Shown in pieces: positions 25,264 to 34,368 of a stretch of DNA of 64,000 nt (positions within the stretch are counted from its first letter, which is position 1; every line of letters starts with the position of its first letter). Location: contig NC_012029.1 of assembly GCF_000022205.1 (NCBI RefSeq), positions 310,001 through 374,000 on the forward strand, read 5' to 3'. The notes below the pieces were generated by a model. The model made no database searches, was not told the DNA's origin, and was given only the letters and a program-made list of their open reading frames with translations. The position numbers and the translations under genes are program-made. Source of the DNA: Halorubrum lacusprofundi ATCC 49239. Its GTDB lineage: Archaea > Halobacteriota > Halobacteria > Halobacteriales > Haloferacaceae.

Positions 25264-26373
25264 ATGCTGCTCGTCCTCTGTGTCGACCTCGACGACGACC
25301 TCGGCCGGAAGACGGGGATCCCCACTCCCGTCATCGGTGCCGACGACGTTACCGAGGCCGCGGTCGCGCTCGCGACCGCCGACCCGGAGGACTCCGACGT
25401 GAACGTTCTCTTTCAGGGTGTCAACGTCCATGACGAGTTGGCGGCCGGCGGCGAGGCGGTCGAGGTCGCGGCGGTCACCGGCGTCGACGGCTCCGACGTG
25501 AAGGCGAATCGCGCAGTGGGTCAGGAGGTCGACCGCGTGCTGGCGGAGCTATCGACCGGCGAGGAAGTCTCGGCAGTCGTCATCACCGACGGCGCGCAAG
25601 ATGAGTCGGTGCTCCCGGTGATCCGCTCGCGAATGCCGATCGACGGGATGCGTCGGGTGGTCGTGCGGCAGGCGCAGGACCTCGAATCGCTTTACTACAC
25701 GATCAAGCAGGTGCTCGCAGACCCGGAGACCCGTGGCACGATTTTGGTGCCGCTCGGCGTGCTCCTTTTGATCTACCCGCTCGTCGTCGTCGCCAACCTG
25801 TTCGACATCGCGGGCGCGGCCGTCCTCGGGATCCTCTCCGGAGTTGTCGGGCTCTACTCGCTGTTCCGTGGGCTCGGGTTGGAGGAGACGATCGACGGCG
25901 CGGCCGCGTCCGTCCGCAACGTGCTCTACACCGGCCGGGTGACGCTCGTCACCTACGTCGTCGCGCTCGCGCTGATCGTCGTCGGCGGGGTTCAGGGGAT
26001 GGACACGATCGAGACTGTCCGTAGCGTCCGCGGCGGGGGCGTCACCGTCGGCATCGCGCTCGCGGCGTTCGTCCACGGCTTCGTCCAGTGGCTCGCGGTC
26101 GCCGGGGTCACCTCCAGCCTCGGTCAGATAACCGACGAGTACCTGGCTGGCCGGTTCCGATGGCGGTACCTCAACGCGCCCTTTTACGTGCTCTCGATCG
26201 CTGTCGTGCTGTACGCCGTCTCCGGGTTCTTCCTGCCGGCGGCCCCGGGCGTGACGTCGCTCGGACTCCCCGACCTCGCGATGGCGCTCGCGGCCGGGAC
26301 GCTCACCGCCGTGTTGAGCACGCTCGCGTTCGCAGTTGCGGAGTCACAGCTCCCGTCAGCGGATCCGACGTAA
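25264..26373 (+). CDS. DUF373 family membrane protein
   Basis: The 369-residue protein has a soluble N-terminal domain (residues 1-155) with CVDLDDDLGRKTGIPTPVIG and SAVVITDGAQDESVLPVI, and about six C-terminal transmembrane helices starting near residue 158 (LVPLGVLLLIYPLVVVANLF). This architecture is the archaeal DUF373 family. Aspartate-rich motifs at the N-terminus suggest nucleotide or metal binding, but the role is not known. The ATG at 25264 starts directly at the conserved motif LLVLCVDLDDD. It converges on the DUF7139-like gene. Confidence 0.88.
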   Translation: MLLVLCVDLDDDLGRKTGIPTPVIGADDVTEAAVALATADPEDSDVNVLFQGVNVHDELAAGGEAVEVAAVTGVDGSDVKANRAVGQEVDRVLAELSTGEEVSAVVITDGAQDESVLPVIRSRMPIDGMRRVVVRQAQDLESLYYTIKQVLADPETRGTILVPLGVLLLIYPLVVVANLFDIAGAAVLGILSGVVGLYSLFRGLGLEETIDGAAASVRNVLYTGRVTLVTYVVALALIVVGGVQGMDTIETVRSVRGGGVTVGIALAAFVHGFVQWLAVAGVTSSLGQITDEYLAGRFRWRYLNAPFYVLSIAVVLYAVSGFFLPAAPGVTSLGLPDLAMALAAGTLTAVLSTLAFAVAESQLPSADPT

Positions 26374-26380
26374 CGTACGT

Positions 26381-26385
26381 AAAAA
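26381..26385 (-). terminator. T-run between converging genes
   Basis: A5 on the plus strand gives a T5 tract 20 bases after the stop of the leftward membrane/zinc-binding gene. Confidence 0.3.
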
Positions 26386-26405
26386 GCGTCAGTCTCCCGA
26401 CCTGG

Positions 26406-27377
26406 TCACCGCGGCGTCCACTCCTCGCAGGCGTCCATGTCGTCCATCAGCTCGTCGTGATGATCGCAGTACGGCTGCATCCCTTGTTCCGTGCGGGCGT
26501 AGTCGAACTGCGCGCAGTTCCCGCAGTAGGTGTCGCCCGGGCCGTCGCGTGCGGCGGGCGAGACGCCGGGAGTGACCGGACCGTTCGGCTCGGCCGGTCC
26601 GGTCTGGTCATCGGAGCCGCCTGTCTCGACGTCGACTCCGCCATCTTCGTCGAGCGGAGACCGGATGCCGGTCGCGGTCGCGCCGCCGTCGCTCATGCCC
26701 GCGGGCTGGGCGCTACCGGGCGAGCGCGACTTGCTGGCCGAACCCGATCCGGAGCCGGAGCCGCTCCCCTCCTGTCGATTCGTCTGGGTCTCCACGTCGC
26801 CGTCGGGGGTGCCGCCGAGGAGCCCGACGCCGCCGCCTCGGTTGAGCTGGGCGCGGTCGACCTCGACCACCTTCGTCTCGCCTTTGTGGGTCACTTCCAT
26901 CGTGACGGTGCCGCCGGGATCGTTCCGGGTCTTGAAGTTGGCGACGCCGACGAACACGCTCCACAGCGTCGTCGCGGCGCCGACGAAGTACAGCCCCGCG
27001 GTCGGCAGTGTGAGGTCCCTCAGTTCCGGGTGCGGCCCGCCGACCCACTGGTTGGGGTACGCGTACGCGAACAACGCGACGCCGAGACACATCACGGCCG
27101 CGCCGACGATCGCGGCGACGCGGGTGTTGCGGTCCGCCGGGAGGACGGTCATTACGCCGAGAAACACGAGAGGGACGCCCACGCCGCCGAGTACGCCGCC
27201 GAGGCGCCGCGCCTCGCCGGAACTGTAGCCGCTCGGGAGGACGACCTCCGCGGCGACGAAGAGTCCGACGACGAGAAGCAGCGTTCCGGCGACGAACGAG
27301 CCCACACCAAGGTACACCCGGCGCGGGTCGACCTCGGAGCGCCCCCGTCCACCGTACGCCTCCGAGAGACTGGTCAT
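26406..27377 (-). CDS. membrane protein with cytoplasmic Cys/His-rich tail (DUF7139-like)
   Basis: The 323-residue protein has about five transmembrane helices in residues 20-170 (YLGVGSFVAGTLLLVVGLFV, then GVPLVFLGVMTVLP). A flexible linker rich in Gly/Ser (GSGSGSGSASKSRSPGS) follows, and the C-terminal module DTYCGNCAQFDYAR plus PYCDHHDELMDDMDACEEW contains four cysteines and two histidines, a likely zinc knuckle. I associate it with haloarchaeal DUF7139. It is the last gene of a leftward group after acetate-CoA ligase and its partner (94-base gap). The function is unknown. Confidence 0.72.
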   Translation of the reverse strand: MTSLSEAYGGRGRSEVDPRRVYLGVGSFVAGTLLLVVGLFVAAEVVLPSGYSSGEARRLGGVLGGVGVPLVFLGVMTVLPADRNTRVAAIVGAAVMCLGVALFAYAYPNQWVGGPHPELRDLTLPTAGLYFVGAATTLWSVFVGVANFKTRNDPGGTVTMEVTHKGETKVVEVDRAQLNRGGGVGLLGGTPDGDVETQTNRQEGSGSGSGSGSASKSRSPGSAQPAGMSDGGATATGIRSPLDEDGGVDVETGGSDDQTGPAEPNGPVTPGVSPAARDGPGDTYCGNCAQFDYARTEQGMQPYCDHHDELMDDMDACEEWTPR

Positions 27378-27471
27378 ACGCCGCCTACGTTGTCCTCCCT
27401 GAAAACAGTATGTCAGACGTTCGCCCGTAGCGGGGGATGGAACGAGCCTGATCGGTGGGCGCTCCCCTCGA

Positions 27472-28533
27472 TCAGACTAACGCGTCCACGTCGACGTGGG
27501 CGGCGAGCAGCTCCGCCATCCGCTCGACGGTGCGCGCGTCGCGGGTCCGCCCGCCGCGGACGACCCCCTCGGCGCGGTCAATCGCGGTGACCGTATCGGT
27601 GTTCACCGCGAGGACGGGCTTGCCGGCGTCGGCGGCCTTTCCGAGTACGGCGCCCGAGGGGCGGTGACCGCCGGTCAACACGAGGCACGCGACGCCGGAG
27701 GCCTCGAGCGCCGCGGTCTGGACGTCGGCGCGGTCGCCGCCGGTGATGACGGCGGCGTCGCGGGCGCGCCGGAAGTAGCGGAGCGCCTCGTCGCCGCCCA
27801 TCGCGCCCACCAGGAAGCGCTCGACGAAGCCGTCGGTTGGGGCGTCCGTCAGGAGTTCCGCGCCGAGTTCGTCGGCGAGCTCACCGACGGTGACGCCAGC
27901 TAGCTCCTTCTCGGACGGGATCGCGCCGAAGACGGTGATCCCCTTCGATTCGAGGAACGGGATCCCGTCCTGATCGAGCGACTCGAACGCGTCGTCGGAG
28001 ACCTTGTTGAACACGACGCCGGCGAGCCGGTCGCCGAACGCGTCGGCTGCCGCCAGCACCTCGTCGAGGTCGTTCGGCGAGTCGTACCCGGCGACCAGCA
28101 CGACCCGCGCGTCGAGCAGCTCCGCCACGTCGACATCGGTGAGGTCGACGACGCCGCCGGTGGTCCAGCGGCCGCCGCCCTCCACGAACATCTGGTCGCG
28201 GTCGGCGGCCAGTTCATCGAACTCCTCGCGGATCCGGTCGCGGAGCGCGTCCGCATCCTCGGTGCCGCGGATCGCGCCCTCGACGAATGTCGGCGAGTAG
28301 ACGATGGGCTCCATCTGGTGCATCTCGGCGTCGAGGCCGAGCACCTCGCGGGCGAGCATGGGGTCCTGATCGAGCGTTTTGCCGACGTTCGACTGGAGTC
28401 GCGTCCCCTTCGGCTTCATATAGCCGACGCTGCGGTCGCGGTCGGCGGCGAGCCGCGCGAGCGCGACGGTGATCGCTGTCTTTCCGGCGCCTTCTCCGGT
28501 CGCGGTGACGAGTGTCGTGGGTGTATCTGTCAT
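27472..28533 (-). CDS. phosphotransacetylase-like protein: BioD-type ATPase plus DRTGG domain
   Basis: The 353-residue protein has an N-terminal BioD-like P-loop (TLVTATGEGAGKTAITVALA, residues 5-24) with FVEGGGRWTTGGVVDL, and a C-terminal DRTGG domain (VGAMGGDEALRYFRR, then VITGGDRADVQTAALEASGV). This is the N-terminal arrangement of Pta proteins without the acetyltransferase domain. Its ATG overlaps the stop of ADP-forming acetate-CoA ligase (ATGA), so it is co-translated with it and may regulate or assist acyl-CoA/acetate metabolism; that role is inference from context. Confidence 0.8.
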   Translation of the reverse strand: MTDTPTTLVTATGEGAGKTAITVALARLAADRDRSVGYMKPKGTRLQSNVGKTLDQDPMLAREVLGLDAEMHQMEPIVYSPTFVEGAIRGTEDADALRDRIREEFDELAADRDQMFVEGGGRWTTGGVVDLTDVDVAELLDARVVLVAGYDSPNDLDEVLAAADAFGDRLAGVVFNKVSDDAFESLDQDGIPFLESKGITVFGAIPSEKELAGVTVGELADELGAELLTDAPTDGFVERFLVGAMGGDEALRYFRRARDAAVITGGDRADVQTAALEASGVACLVLTGGHRPSGAVLGKAADAGKPVLAVNTDTVTAIDRAEGVVRGGRTRDARTVERMAELLAAHVDVDALV

Positions 28534-30644
28534 GGTTCGAGTTTCTCCGGGTCAACCGTAAGTCTCACGTCGACGGCGGCGGCGTTCGTGCCGCCGTCGG
28601 CGTCGGGCAGTGCGACGAGCGGGTTGATGTCGAGTTCGAGGATGGCCGGGAAATCGGTGACCAGCTGTGAGAGCCGACCGATCGTCTCGATCACGGCGTC
28701 AACGTCCACCGGATCGCGGCCCCGGGCGCCGCGTAGCAGCGGCGCCGACTGGATCTCCTCGGTCATCTCGCGGGCCTCCGGCTCCGAGACGGGGGCGACG
28801 CGGAAGGTGGTGTCTTCCATCACCTCCACGAAGATGCCGCCGAGCCCGAACATCAGCAGCGGGCCGAACTGCGGATCGCGGTTCATGCCGACGATCGTCT
28901 CGACGCCGTCGTCGAGGTCGACCATCTCCTGTACCTGCACGCCGAGCACGGTCGCGTCCGGCTGGTAGTTACGCGCGCGGGTGATCAGGTCCTCGTAGGT
29001 GTCCGTCACATCCGCGTCCGAGACGCCGACGGCGACGCCGCCGATGTCGGACTTGTGGAGGATGTCCGGCGAGACGATCTTCATGACCACGTCGCCACCG
29101 ATGTCGGCCGCGACTTCGGCGGCGCGCTCGGGGGAGTCGACAATCTCGCCGGCGGGCGTTGGGATCCCGTACGCGTCGAGCAGCTCCATCGCCTCGACGC
29201 CGAGGCGGTTGTCGTCGCGGTCGCGAACCGTTTCGAGGATCTCGCGAGCGCGCTTACGGTCGACATCGAACGACATCGGGTCGGCGTACTCGCGCGCCTT
29301 GATGTCGCGGTATCTCCCGAGCGTCGCGAGGCTCTCGATCCCGCGGGCTGGGTCGAAGTAACAGGGGATTCCCTTCGCCTGAAGTTGCTGTTTCGGTTCG
29401 CGGGTCCGGTCGCCGCCCATCAGACAGGCGGCGACGGGGGCGTCCATCTCGTCGCTGACCTCGCCGATCGCGTCCGCGAGGTCGTCGAAGTCGATCGTCG
29501 CCGTCGGCGCGGCCAACACGAGGGCGGCCCCGACGTTGTCGTCGTCGACGGTGATTTCGAGGGCCTCGCGGAACCGTTCCACGTCGGCGTCGCCGATCAC
29601 GTCGACCGGGTTGTGGATGTTCGCCTCGTCGGGCATCGACTCGCGGAGCGCGTCGCTCGTCTTCTTCGTGAACGACGCCATGTCGAGGTCGGCGTCGCCG
29701 ACCGCGTCGGTCGCCATCACGCCAGGGCCGCCGGCGTTGGTGACGATCGCGACGCTGTCGGTGTCCGGGAGCGGCTGGCTCCCGAGAATGCCGGCCGAGT
29801 CGAACAGCTCGTCGACCGACTCGGCGCGGATGACGCCCGCCTGATCGAGGCCGGCCTCATACGCCTTATCGGAGCCGGCGAGGGTGCCGGTGTGCGAGGA
29901 GGCGGCCTGTGCGCCGGCGCTCGTCCGCCCCGACTTCACGGCGACGATCGGGGTGTCTTGGGTCGTCTCGCGGGCGGCCTCGATGAACTCGCGGCCGTCC
30001 TCGATCCCTTCGAGGTAGCCGATAATCACGTCGGTCTCCTCGTCGTTCCCCCAGTGGTCGACGAAGTCGGTCTCGTCGAGGACGGCCTTGTTGCCCAGCG
30101 AGACCACGTCTTTGAAGCCGATTCCGTTGTCGTTGGCCCAGTCGAGGACCGCGGTGACGAACGCGCCGGACTGGCTCATAAAGGAGAGCCCGCCCGGGAG
30201 CGCGTTCTCCGGGCCGAACGTCGCGTTCATGCCCGAGGGCGTCGACATGATCCCCAGGCTGTTGGGGCCGACGAGGTTGAGGTCGTACTCGTCGGCTATC
30301 TCCGCGAGGCGCCGCTCCCTCGCTGCCCCGTCCTCTCCCGTCTCGCCGAATCCGGCGGTGATCACGACGACGTTCCGGACGCCCGCCTCGCCGCACGCCT
30401 CGATCGCATCCAATACGATCGACGGCGGGACGACGATCACGGCGACGTCAGCGTCCGCGTCGGCCACCTCGTCGACGCAGGGCGTCCCGAGCACCTCGTC
30501 GTAGTTCGGGTTGACGGGAACGGTGTCGCCGTCGAAGTCGTCGAGCAGATTCGACGTGACAGCGCGACCGACGGCTCCCTCTCGGGAGGTCGCGCCGACG
30601 ACGGCGACCCGATCCGGGTCGAACATCTCGTTGAGCGTACCCAT
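28530..30644 (-). CDS. acdA: acetate--CoA ligase (ADP-forming), fused alpha-beta
   Basis: The 704-residue enzyme converts acetyl-CoA plus ADP and phosphate to acetate, CoA and ATP. The N-terminal CoA-binding Rossmann domain (MGTLNEMFDPDRVAVVGATS) is followed by the succinyl-CoA-ligase-like part with phosphohistidine motif SSHTGTLAGSDKAYEAG (about residue 250), and the C-terminal ATP-grasp subunit (VVMKIVSPDILHKSDIGGVA, then LLMFGLGGIFVEVMEDTTFR). Both subunits in one chain is the usual haloarchaeal form. It is first in an operon with the BioD/DRTGG protein. Confidence 0.95.
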   Translation of the reverse strand: MGTLNEMFDPDRVAVVGATSREGAVGRAVTSNLLDDFDGDTVPVNPNYDEVLGTPCVDEVADADADVAVIVVPPSIVLDAIEACGEAGVRNVVVITAGFGETGEDGAARERRLAEIADEYDLNLVGPNSLGIMSTPSGMNATFGPENALPGGLSFMSQSGAFVTAVLDWANDNGIGFKDVVSLGNKAVLDETDFVDHWGNDEETDVIIGYLEGIEDGREFIEAARETTQDTPIVAVKSGRTSAGAQAASSHTGTLAGSDKAYEAGLDQAGVIRAESVDELFDSAGILGSQPLPDTDSVAIVTNAGGPGVMATDAVGDADLDMASFTKKTSDALRESMPDEANIHNPVDVIGDADVERFREALEITVDDDNVGAALVLAAPTATIDFDDLADAIGEVSDEMDAPVAACLMGGDRTREPKQQLQAKGIPCYFDPARGIESLATLGRYRDIKAREYADPMSFDVDRKRAREILETVRDRDDNRLGVEAMELLDAYGIPTPAGEIVDSPERAAEVAADIGGDVVMKIVSPDILHKSDIGGVAVGVSDADVTDTYEDLITRARNYQPDATVLGVQVQEMVDLDDGVETIVGMNRDPQFGPLLMFGLGGIFVEVMEDTTFRVAPVSEPEAREMTEEIQSAPLLRGARGRDPVDVDAVIETIGRLSQLVTDFPAILELDINPLVALPDADGGTNAAAVDVRLTVDPEKLEP

Positions 30645-30892
30645 CAGTACGTAATTACACGCACCGACCGTTTAACATCGACGGGAGCGTTCTCATACTC
30701 TGGTTATTAATGAACAACCGATCGGATCGACTCGGGCTCGTTTGTGGACCGACGAGTCGATTCGGATCTCGGTTCCGTATTCTACCGCTTCGGGGCGATC
30801 TGTCGATCGCCGATCTATCCCCGTGTCTCGCTCCGTCTCTGTGTCTCGGTTCGCGTTCGCGTCTCGCCCCGCCGCTAGCCTGACTCGCCCGT

Positions 30893-32665
30893 TCAGTCCG
30901 TCTCGTCGCGCCGTTTCGGTTCCGAGGTGGTGGATCCGTCGGTCCGAATGCGCGTGTCTGCCCCCTCGACTGCGGCGGTCATCGGGCGGTTTGACAGGGT
31001 CGTCTCCCGTGGATCCTCGTTGATCGTGCCACACTTCGCGTTCGGAACGGAGAGCGTCACGACGTTCCCGTCGGCGTGGGTGTCGAAGGTCAGGTCGCCG
31101 CCCGACCGGTTTGCGACCCAGTACACCAGCCACAAGCCCATCCCCCCGGTGTGACGGAGGTCGTCCATCTCCCATCGGTCGGTGATTACGTATCGCTCCT
31201 CGACCGGGATCGGCGGGCAGTTGTCGCGGATCGACACCTCGATCGACTCGTCGGTTGTACACACGTCGATCCGGATCCGCGGCGTCGACTCCGCGTGTTC
31301 GAGGGCGTTCTCGACCAACTCCGCGATCGCGTAGTCGAGCTCCGGATGCGTGAACGCCTTCGCGTTCGGCGGGTACGAGACCGATACCCGCGGGAGTGTC
31401 GAGTTGTCGCCCGCCGTCTCCTCGCCTGCCGTCTCCTCATTCGTCGTCCCCTCGCCTGCCGTCTCCTCACTCGCCATCCCGTCCACGTTCTCGGTCTCGT
31501 CTCCGGGCTCGCCTTCCCTCGCGCCCTCTCCGTCGACCGGCTCGCGGTAGGTGACGTCGACCGTCTCGTCGCAGTCGTCGACGACCATTCCGAGCGCCTC
31601 CTCGACCACGGGCGCCACCTCGACCGCTCGGGGTGACCCGCGCTGTCGCAGCAGGTCGATCACCCCGCGCTGTTTCTCTGCCGTCGCCAACAGGTCGGAG
31701 GCGATCCGTCGGATCGTCTCCGCGTGCTCCTGTAGGTCCGCCCCGAGTTCGGCGAGGGCGTCAGGACCAATCTCGGCGTTACCCTCCGCGGCCGCGACGC
31801 TGTCGCCCCACGCCTCCGGATCGAACGCGTCCGCGGCAGCGACGGCGTCAACGATGCGCTCCGCGGTCCCGTCGACGATGTTCATGTCGTTGCGGATCGT
31901 GTGTCGCAGAAGGTTGTCCATCACGGCGAGCTGTCGCTCGCGGCGGTACTCGTCGGTGACATCGCGGGCGAAGCCCGTGACCGCCACGACCGTGCCGTTC
32001 TCGATCACTGGCTCGCCGGGCACGCGGACCCACTTCGTGGTCCCGTCGGCGGACCCCAGTCGGTAGTCGATCAGCGTCGATTCGCCGTTCGAGAGTCGGT
32101 CCATCGCTCGCTCGACGTATGAGCGGTCATCGGGATGGACAACGTCGAGGAACCGATTTGGCTGCCGTTCGAGCGTGTCCCTCGACACGCCGAAGACCTC
32201 CTCGACGATGTCGCTGATGAACAGCAGCTCGTCCCACTCGGCGGAGAACATCCAGAACACGTCGGACGAGGCCGATGCGATCGTCTCCAGTCGGCGCCGG
32301 GACTCGACCTCGCTCGTGATGTCCCGCGAGGTCAGGACGTACCCGTCGATTTCCGTCTCCTCGGGCGGGTGCACCGTCGTCCGGAGCCATACCCACCCAC
32401 CGTCGGCGGTGCGATACCGGTACTCCAGTGGCTCGTCGGGTGTCAGCTCCCCGGAGACGATCCGCGCGAAGGTCTCTTGGAGCCGCTCCTCGTTGTCGGG
32501 GTGGACGAGCGCGAATGCGTCCGTCCCGACGAGGTCGTCCGAGTGGAACCCGAGCAAGTCGGCGACGGCCGCGTTGAGGTGCCGGAAGATCCCGTCTTCG
32601 TCGAGGACGGCGATCTTGTCTCCTGCGAGATCCAAAAGGACTGCAGGATCCGGCGAATCGGACAT
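30893..32665 (-). CDS. PAS-PAS sensor histidine kinase
   Basis: The 590-residue cytoplasmic kinase has PAS1 (residues about 10-118, DEDGIFRHLNAAVADLLGFH), PAS2 (about 125-240, DRSYVERAMDRLSNGESTLI), and a haloarchaeal H-box MDNLLRHTIRNDMNIVDG (His about residue 252). The HATPase domain begins with the N-box YAIAELVENALEHAE and has GMGLWLVYWVANRSGGDLTF. An acidic repetitive linker (EETAG/EGTTNEETAG units) splits the dimerisation and catalytic parts. There is no transmembrane segment and no response regulator next to it. The C-terminal 40 residues after the ATPase are low-complexity. Confidence 0.88.
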   Translation of the reverse strand: MSDSPDPAVLLDLAGDKIAVLDEDGIFRHLNAAVADLLGFHSDDLVGTDAFALVHPDNEERLQETFARIVSGELTPDEPLEYRYRTADGGWVWLRTTVHPPEETEIDGYVLTSRDITSEVESRRRLETIASASSDVFWMFSAEWDELLFISDIVEEVFGVSRDTLERQPNRFLDVVHPDDRSYVERAMDRLSNGESTLIDYRLGSADGTTKWVRVPGEPVIENGTVVAVTGFARDVTDEYRRERQLAVMDNLLRHTIRNDMNIVDGTAERIVDAVAAADAFDPEAWGDSVAAAEGNAEIGPDALAELGADLQEHAETIRRIASDLLATAEKQRGVIDLLRQRGSPRAVEVAPVVEEALGMVVDDCDETVDVTYREPVDGEGAREGEPGDETENVDGMASEETAGEGTTNEETAGEETAGDNSTLPRVSVSYPPNAKAFTHPELDYAIAELVENALEHAESTPRIRIDVCTTDESIEVSIRDNCPPIPVEERYVITDRWEMDDLRHTGGMGLWLVYWVANRSGGDLTFDTHADGNVVTLSVPNAKCGTINEDPRETTLSNRPMTAAVEGADTRIRTDGSTTSEPKRRDETD

Positions 32666-32765
32666 ATCGTACCGCTTTTCGAGGCAATTGATAAGACTGA
32701 TCGCCCGATTATCACGTAAGAAATCCCCAGACGGCGCGATCAGTCGGCCGTCGTCGGCGAAGCGA

Positions 32766-33155
32766 TCAGTCGGCCGAGACGCTGGTGGTGTCGAACGCGG
32801 CGCTCACCGGATCGGCCGCCGAGTCGTCGACGGTCAGCGTGACGCCGTCGTCGCCGAGCTCGATGGTGGCGTCGGTCGCTCCACGCGTGTACTCCGCCGC
32901 GTGGTCTCCGTCCGAGTCGAAGCGGACGCCTTCGACCAGCAGCGGGGTTTCGCTGAGCCGCTCGACCTTGCGGTAGGCGGTCGAGAGCGCGATGTCGCAC
33001 GCATCGGCCAACTCGCTCGTCGTCATCGCCGTGTCGGCGGCCCCGAGGATCGCCCGGCAGTCGGGGTCAGCGAGCGCATCGAACGTGTCGTCGAGTGTCT
33101 CGTCGCCTTCCGTCGCGGTCGTCGGGCCGGTGGCCTGCGGCACGTTTCGCTTCAT
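32766..33155 (-). CDS. ArsR-like winged-helix regulator
   Basis: The 129-residue protein has a winged helix (DTFDALADPDCRAILGAADT, TTSELADACDIALSTAYRKV and ERLSETPLLVEGVRF), followed by a short beta domain with EYTRGATDATIELGDDGVTL. Haloarchaeal proteins of this type usually sit head-to-head with a Bat/HTH-10 regulator, as here: the next gene, at 33310, is divergent with 154 bases between. ATG 33155 (MKRNVPQATGPTT) is chosen; upstream frame is not conserved in character. The pair may be co-regulated or cross-regulate. Confidence 0.78.
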   Translation of the reverse strand: MKRNVPQATGPTTATEGDETLDDTFDALADPDCRAILGAADTAMTTSELADACDIALSTAYRKVERLSETPLLVEGVRFDSDGDHAAEYTRGATDATIELGDDGVTLTVDDSAADPVSAAFDTTSVSAD

Positions 33156-33309
33156 GGATGTAGGTAGTGGCTCCGTCCACCCCAATACCGGCCCTGCATA
33201 TGTGGGGTGTTTTATAAGGAATCGCCGATCGGTGGCGCCTGTGTGCGAGCGACGACGACGCGCGGACGGCGTCAACGTTTTGTCCGACGGCGGACACGAA
33301 CGGACGCAG

Positions 33310-33945
33310 ATGGGATCCGGAATTAGGGCGGAGGTCTCGCTCCCGACGGCGTCGCCGTCCCCGTTCGACGGCGTGGTCGACGGGTCGACGCCGATCTACA
33401 GCGTCGCGCGTAGCTCGTCGAACGGCGATCCGGAGACGGTCGTCCTCGAGTTCATCGCCGATGCGGACCTCCCGGTCTCCGAAGGGGTCGAGGTCGTGTT
33501 CGACTACGGCGCTAAGGCGGCCTATCGCTTCAAGGTACCCCGCGTCGAGGCGTCGCCGTTCGCGATACTCGATCGCCACAGCGTCCCCGTCTCGGAGACC
33601 ACGATCCGGGACGGACGACTGGTCGTCACCTTCCACGCGACCGACCTGCCGACGCTCCGTTCCGTGCTCGACGAGTTTCGGGAGTCCTGCTCCGACATGC
33701 AGGTGTTGCGGCTCCTCCAGTCGTCGTCGACGCCCGAGGAGTCGGACTTGGTCACTGTCGACCGAAGCGAACTGACCGAGCGCCAGCGCGAGGTGCTCAC
33801 CGCCGCCTACGACGCCGGCTACTTCGACCACCCGAAGGGGGCCAACGCCGGCGAGGTCGCCGAATCACTCGGTATCGACCGGTCGACGTTTTCGGAGCAT
33901 ATGGCGGCCGCACAGCGAAAACTCCTCTCGGCACTGCTCGACTAA
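33310..33945 (+). CDS. bacterio-opsin activator-type HTH regulator (HTH-10)
   Basis: The 211-residue protein has an N-terminal beta-rich sensory domain (EVSLPTASPSPFDGVVDGST) and a C-terminal HTH-10 domain (ELTERQREVLTAAYDAGYFD, HPKGANAGEVAESLGIDRST and FSEHMAAAQRKLL), the hallmark of Bat-type haloarchaeal transcription factors. It lacks the PAS/GAF modules of Bat itself. It is divergent from the ArsR-like regulator. The ATG at 33310 directly precedes the conserved MGSGIRAEVSLPTA. The signal sensed is unknown. Confidence 0.85.
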   Translation: MGSGIRAEVSLPTASPSPFDGVVDGSTPIYSVARSSSNGDPETVVLEFIADADLPVSEGVEVVFDYGAKAAYRFKVPRVEASPFAILDRHSVPVSETTIRDGRLVVTFHATDLPTLRSVLDEFRESCSDMQVLRLLQSSSTPEESDLVTVDRSELTERQREVLTAAYDAGYFDHPKGANAGEVAESLGIDRSTFSEHMAAAQRKLLSALLD

Positions 33946-34093
33946 GTCGGGATCCGCGCTCCGTCGCTCGCCGCCGTTCTCGCCTGTTCTCCGGGTTCCC
34001 AGACTCGATCCGTCAGCGTTCCCGGGCCGTCGGATTCCTGTGGGCTCGGAATCCGATCCATCCTTCATGTGGATCGCTGTCGTACTCGCAGCC

Positions 34094-34249
34094 ATGACGA
34101 GTCAACGGACGCACACCTTCGTCTGTCCGGAGTGCCGCCGGTCGATCGAGGTGGACGACGCAATGCGGGCGACGCTGCTCGAGACGGGCTGTGTCGTCTG
34201 CGGCGCTCCCGTCACCGAGGGCGACATCGCGGACTCGCAGACTGCGTAG
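34094..34249 (+). CDS. mini zinc-ribbon protein (DUF7560-like), paralogue 1
   Basis: The 51-residue protein consists of one zinc ribbon: FVCPECRRSIEVDDAMR, then ETGCVVCGAPVTEGD. The two CxxC knuckles are separated by about 20 residues. ATG 34094 gives MTSQRTHTFVCPECRR, matching the layout of the second copy at 42639. An ATG at 34040 would add a hydrophobic leader not seen in the paralogue. It could bind nucleic acid or a protein partner; the function is unknown. I associate it with DUF7560. Confidence 0.7.
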   Translation: MTSQRTHTFVCPECRRSIEVDDAMRATLLETGCVVCGAPVTEGDIADSQTA

Positions 34250-34337
34250 CGGTCGTCATCCCCTCCACCTCTCACCCCTCCCGCCGCGGGCCACCCCTCC
34301 CGACAGCCGGCGCCGTCCTCTCACCCGGTCTCGTGTC

Positions 34338-34344
34338 CTTTATC
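34338..34344 (+). promoter_or_regulatory. TATA box of the PPOX-fold gene
   Basis: CTTTATC is centred 28 bases before ATG 34369, a leaderless promoter arrangement. Confidence 0.45.
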
Positions 34345-34368
34345 CCCTCGTACCCAGAGAGGTAGCGT

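Noticed and set aside
29055-30710. 551-codon plus-strand frame opposite acetate-CoA ligase
   Set aside because: Same reasoning; the ligase has full domain content.
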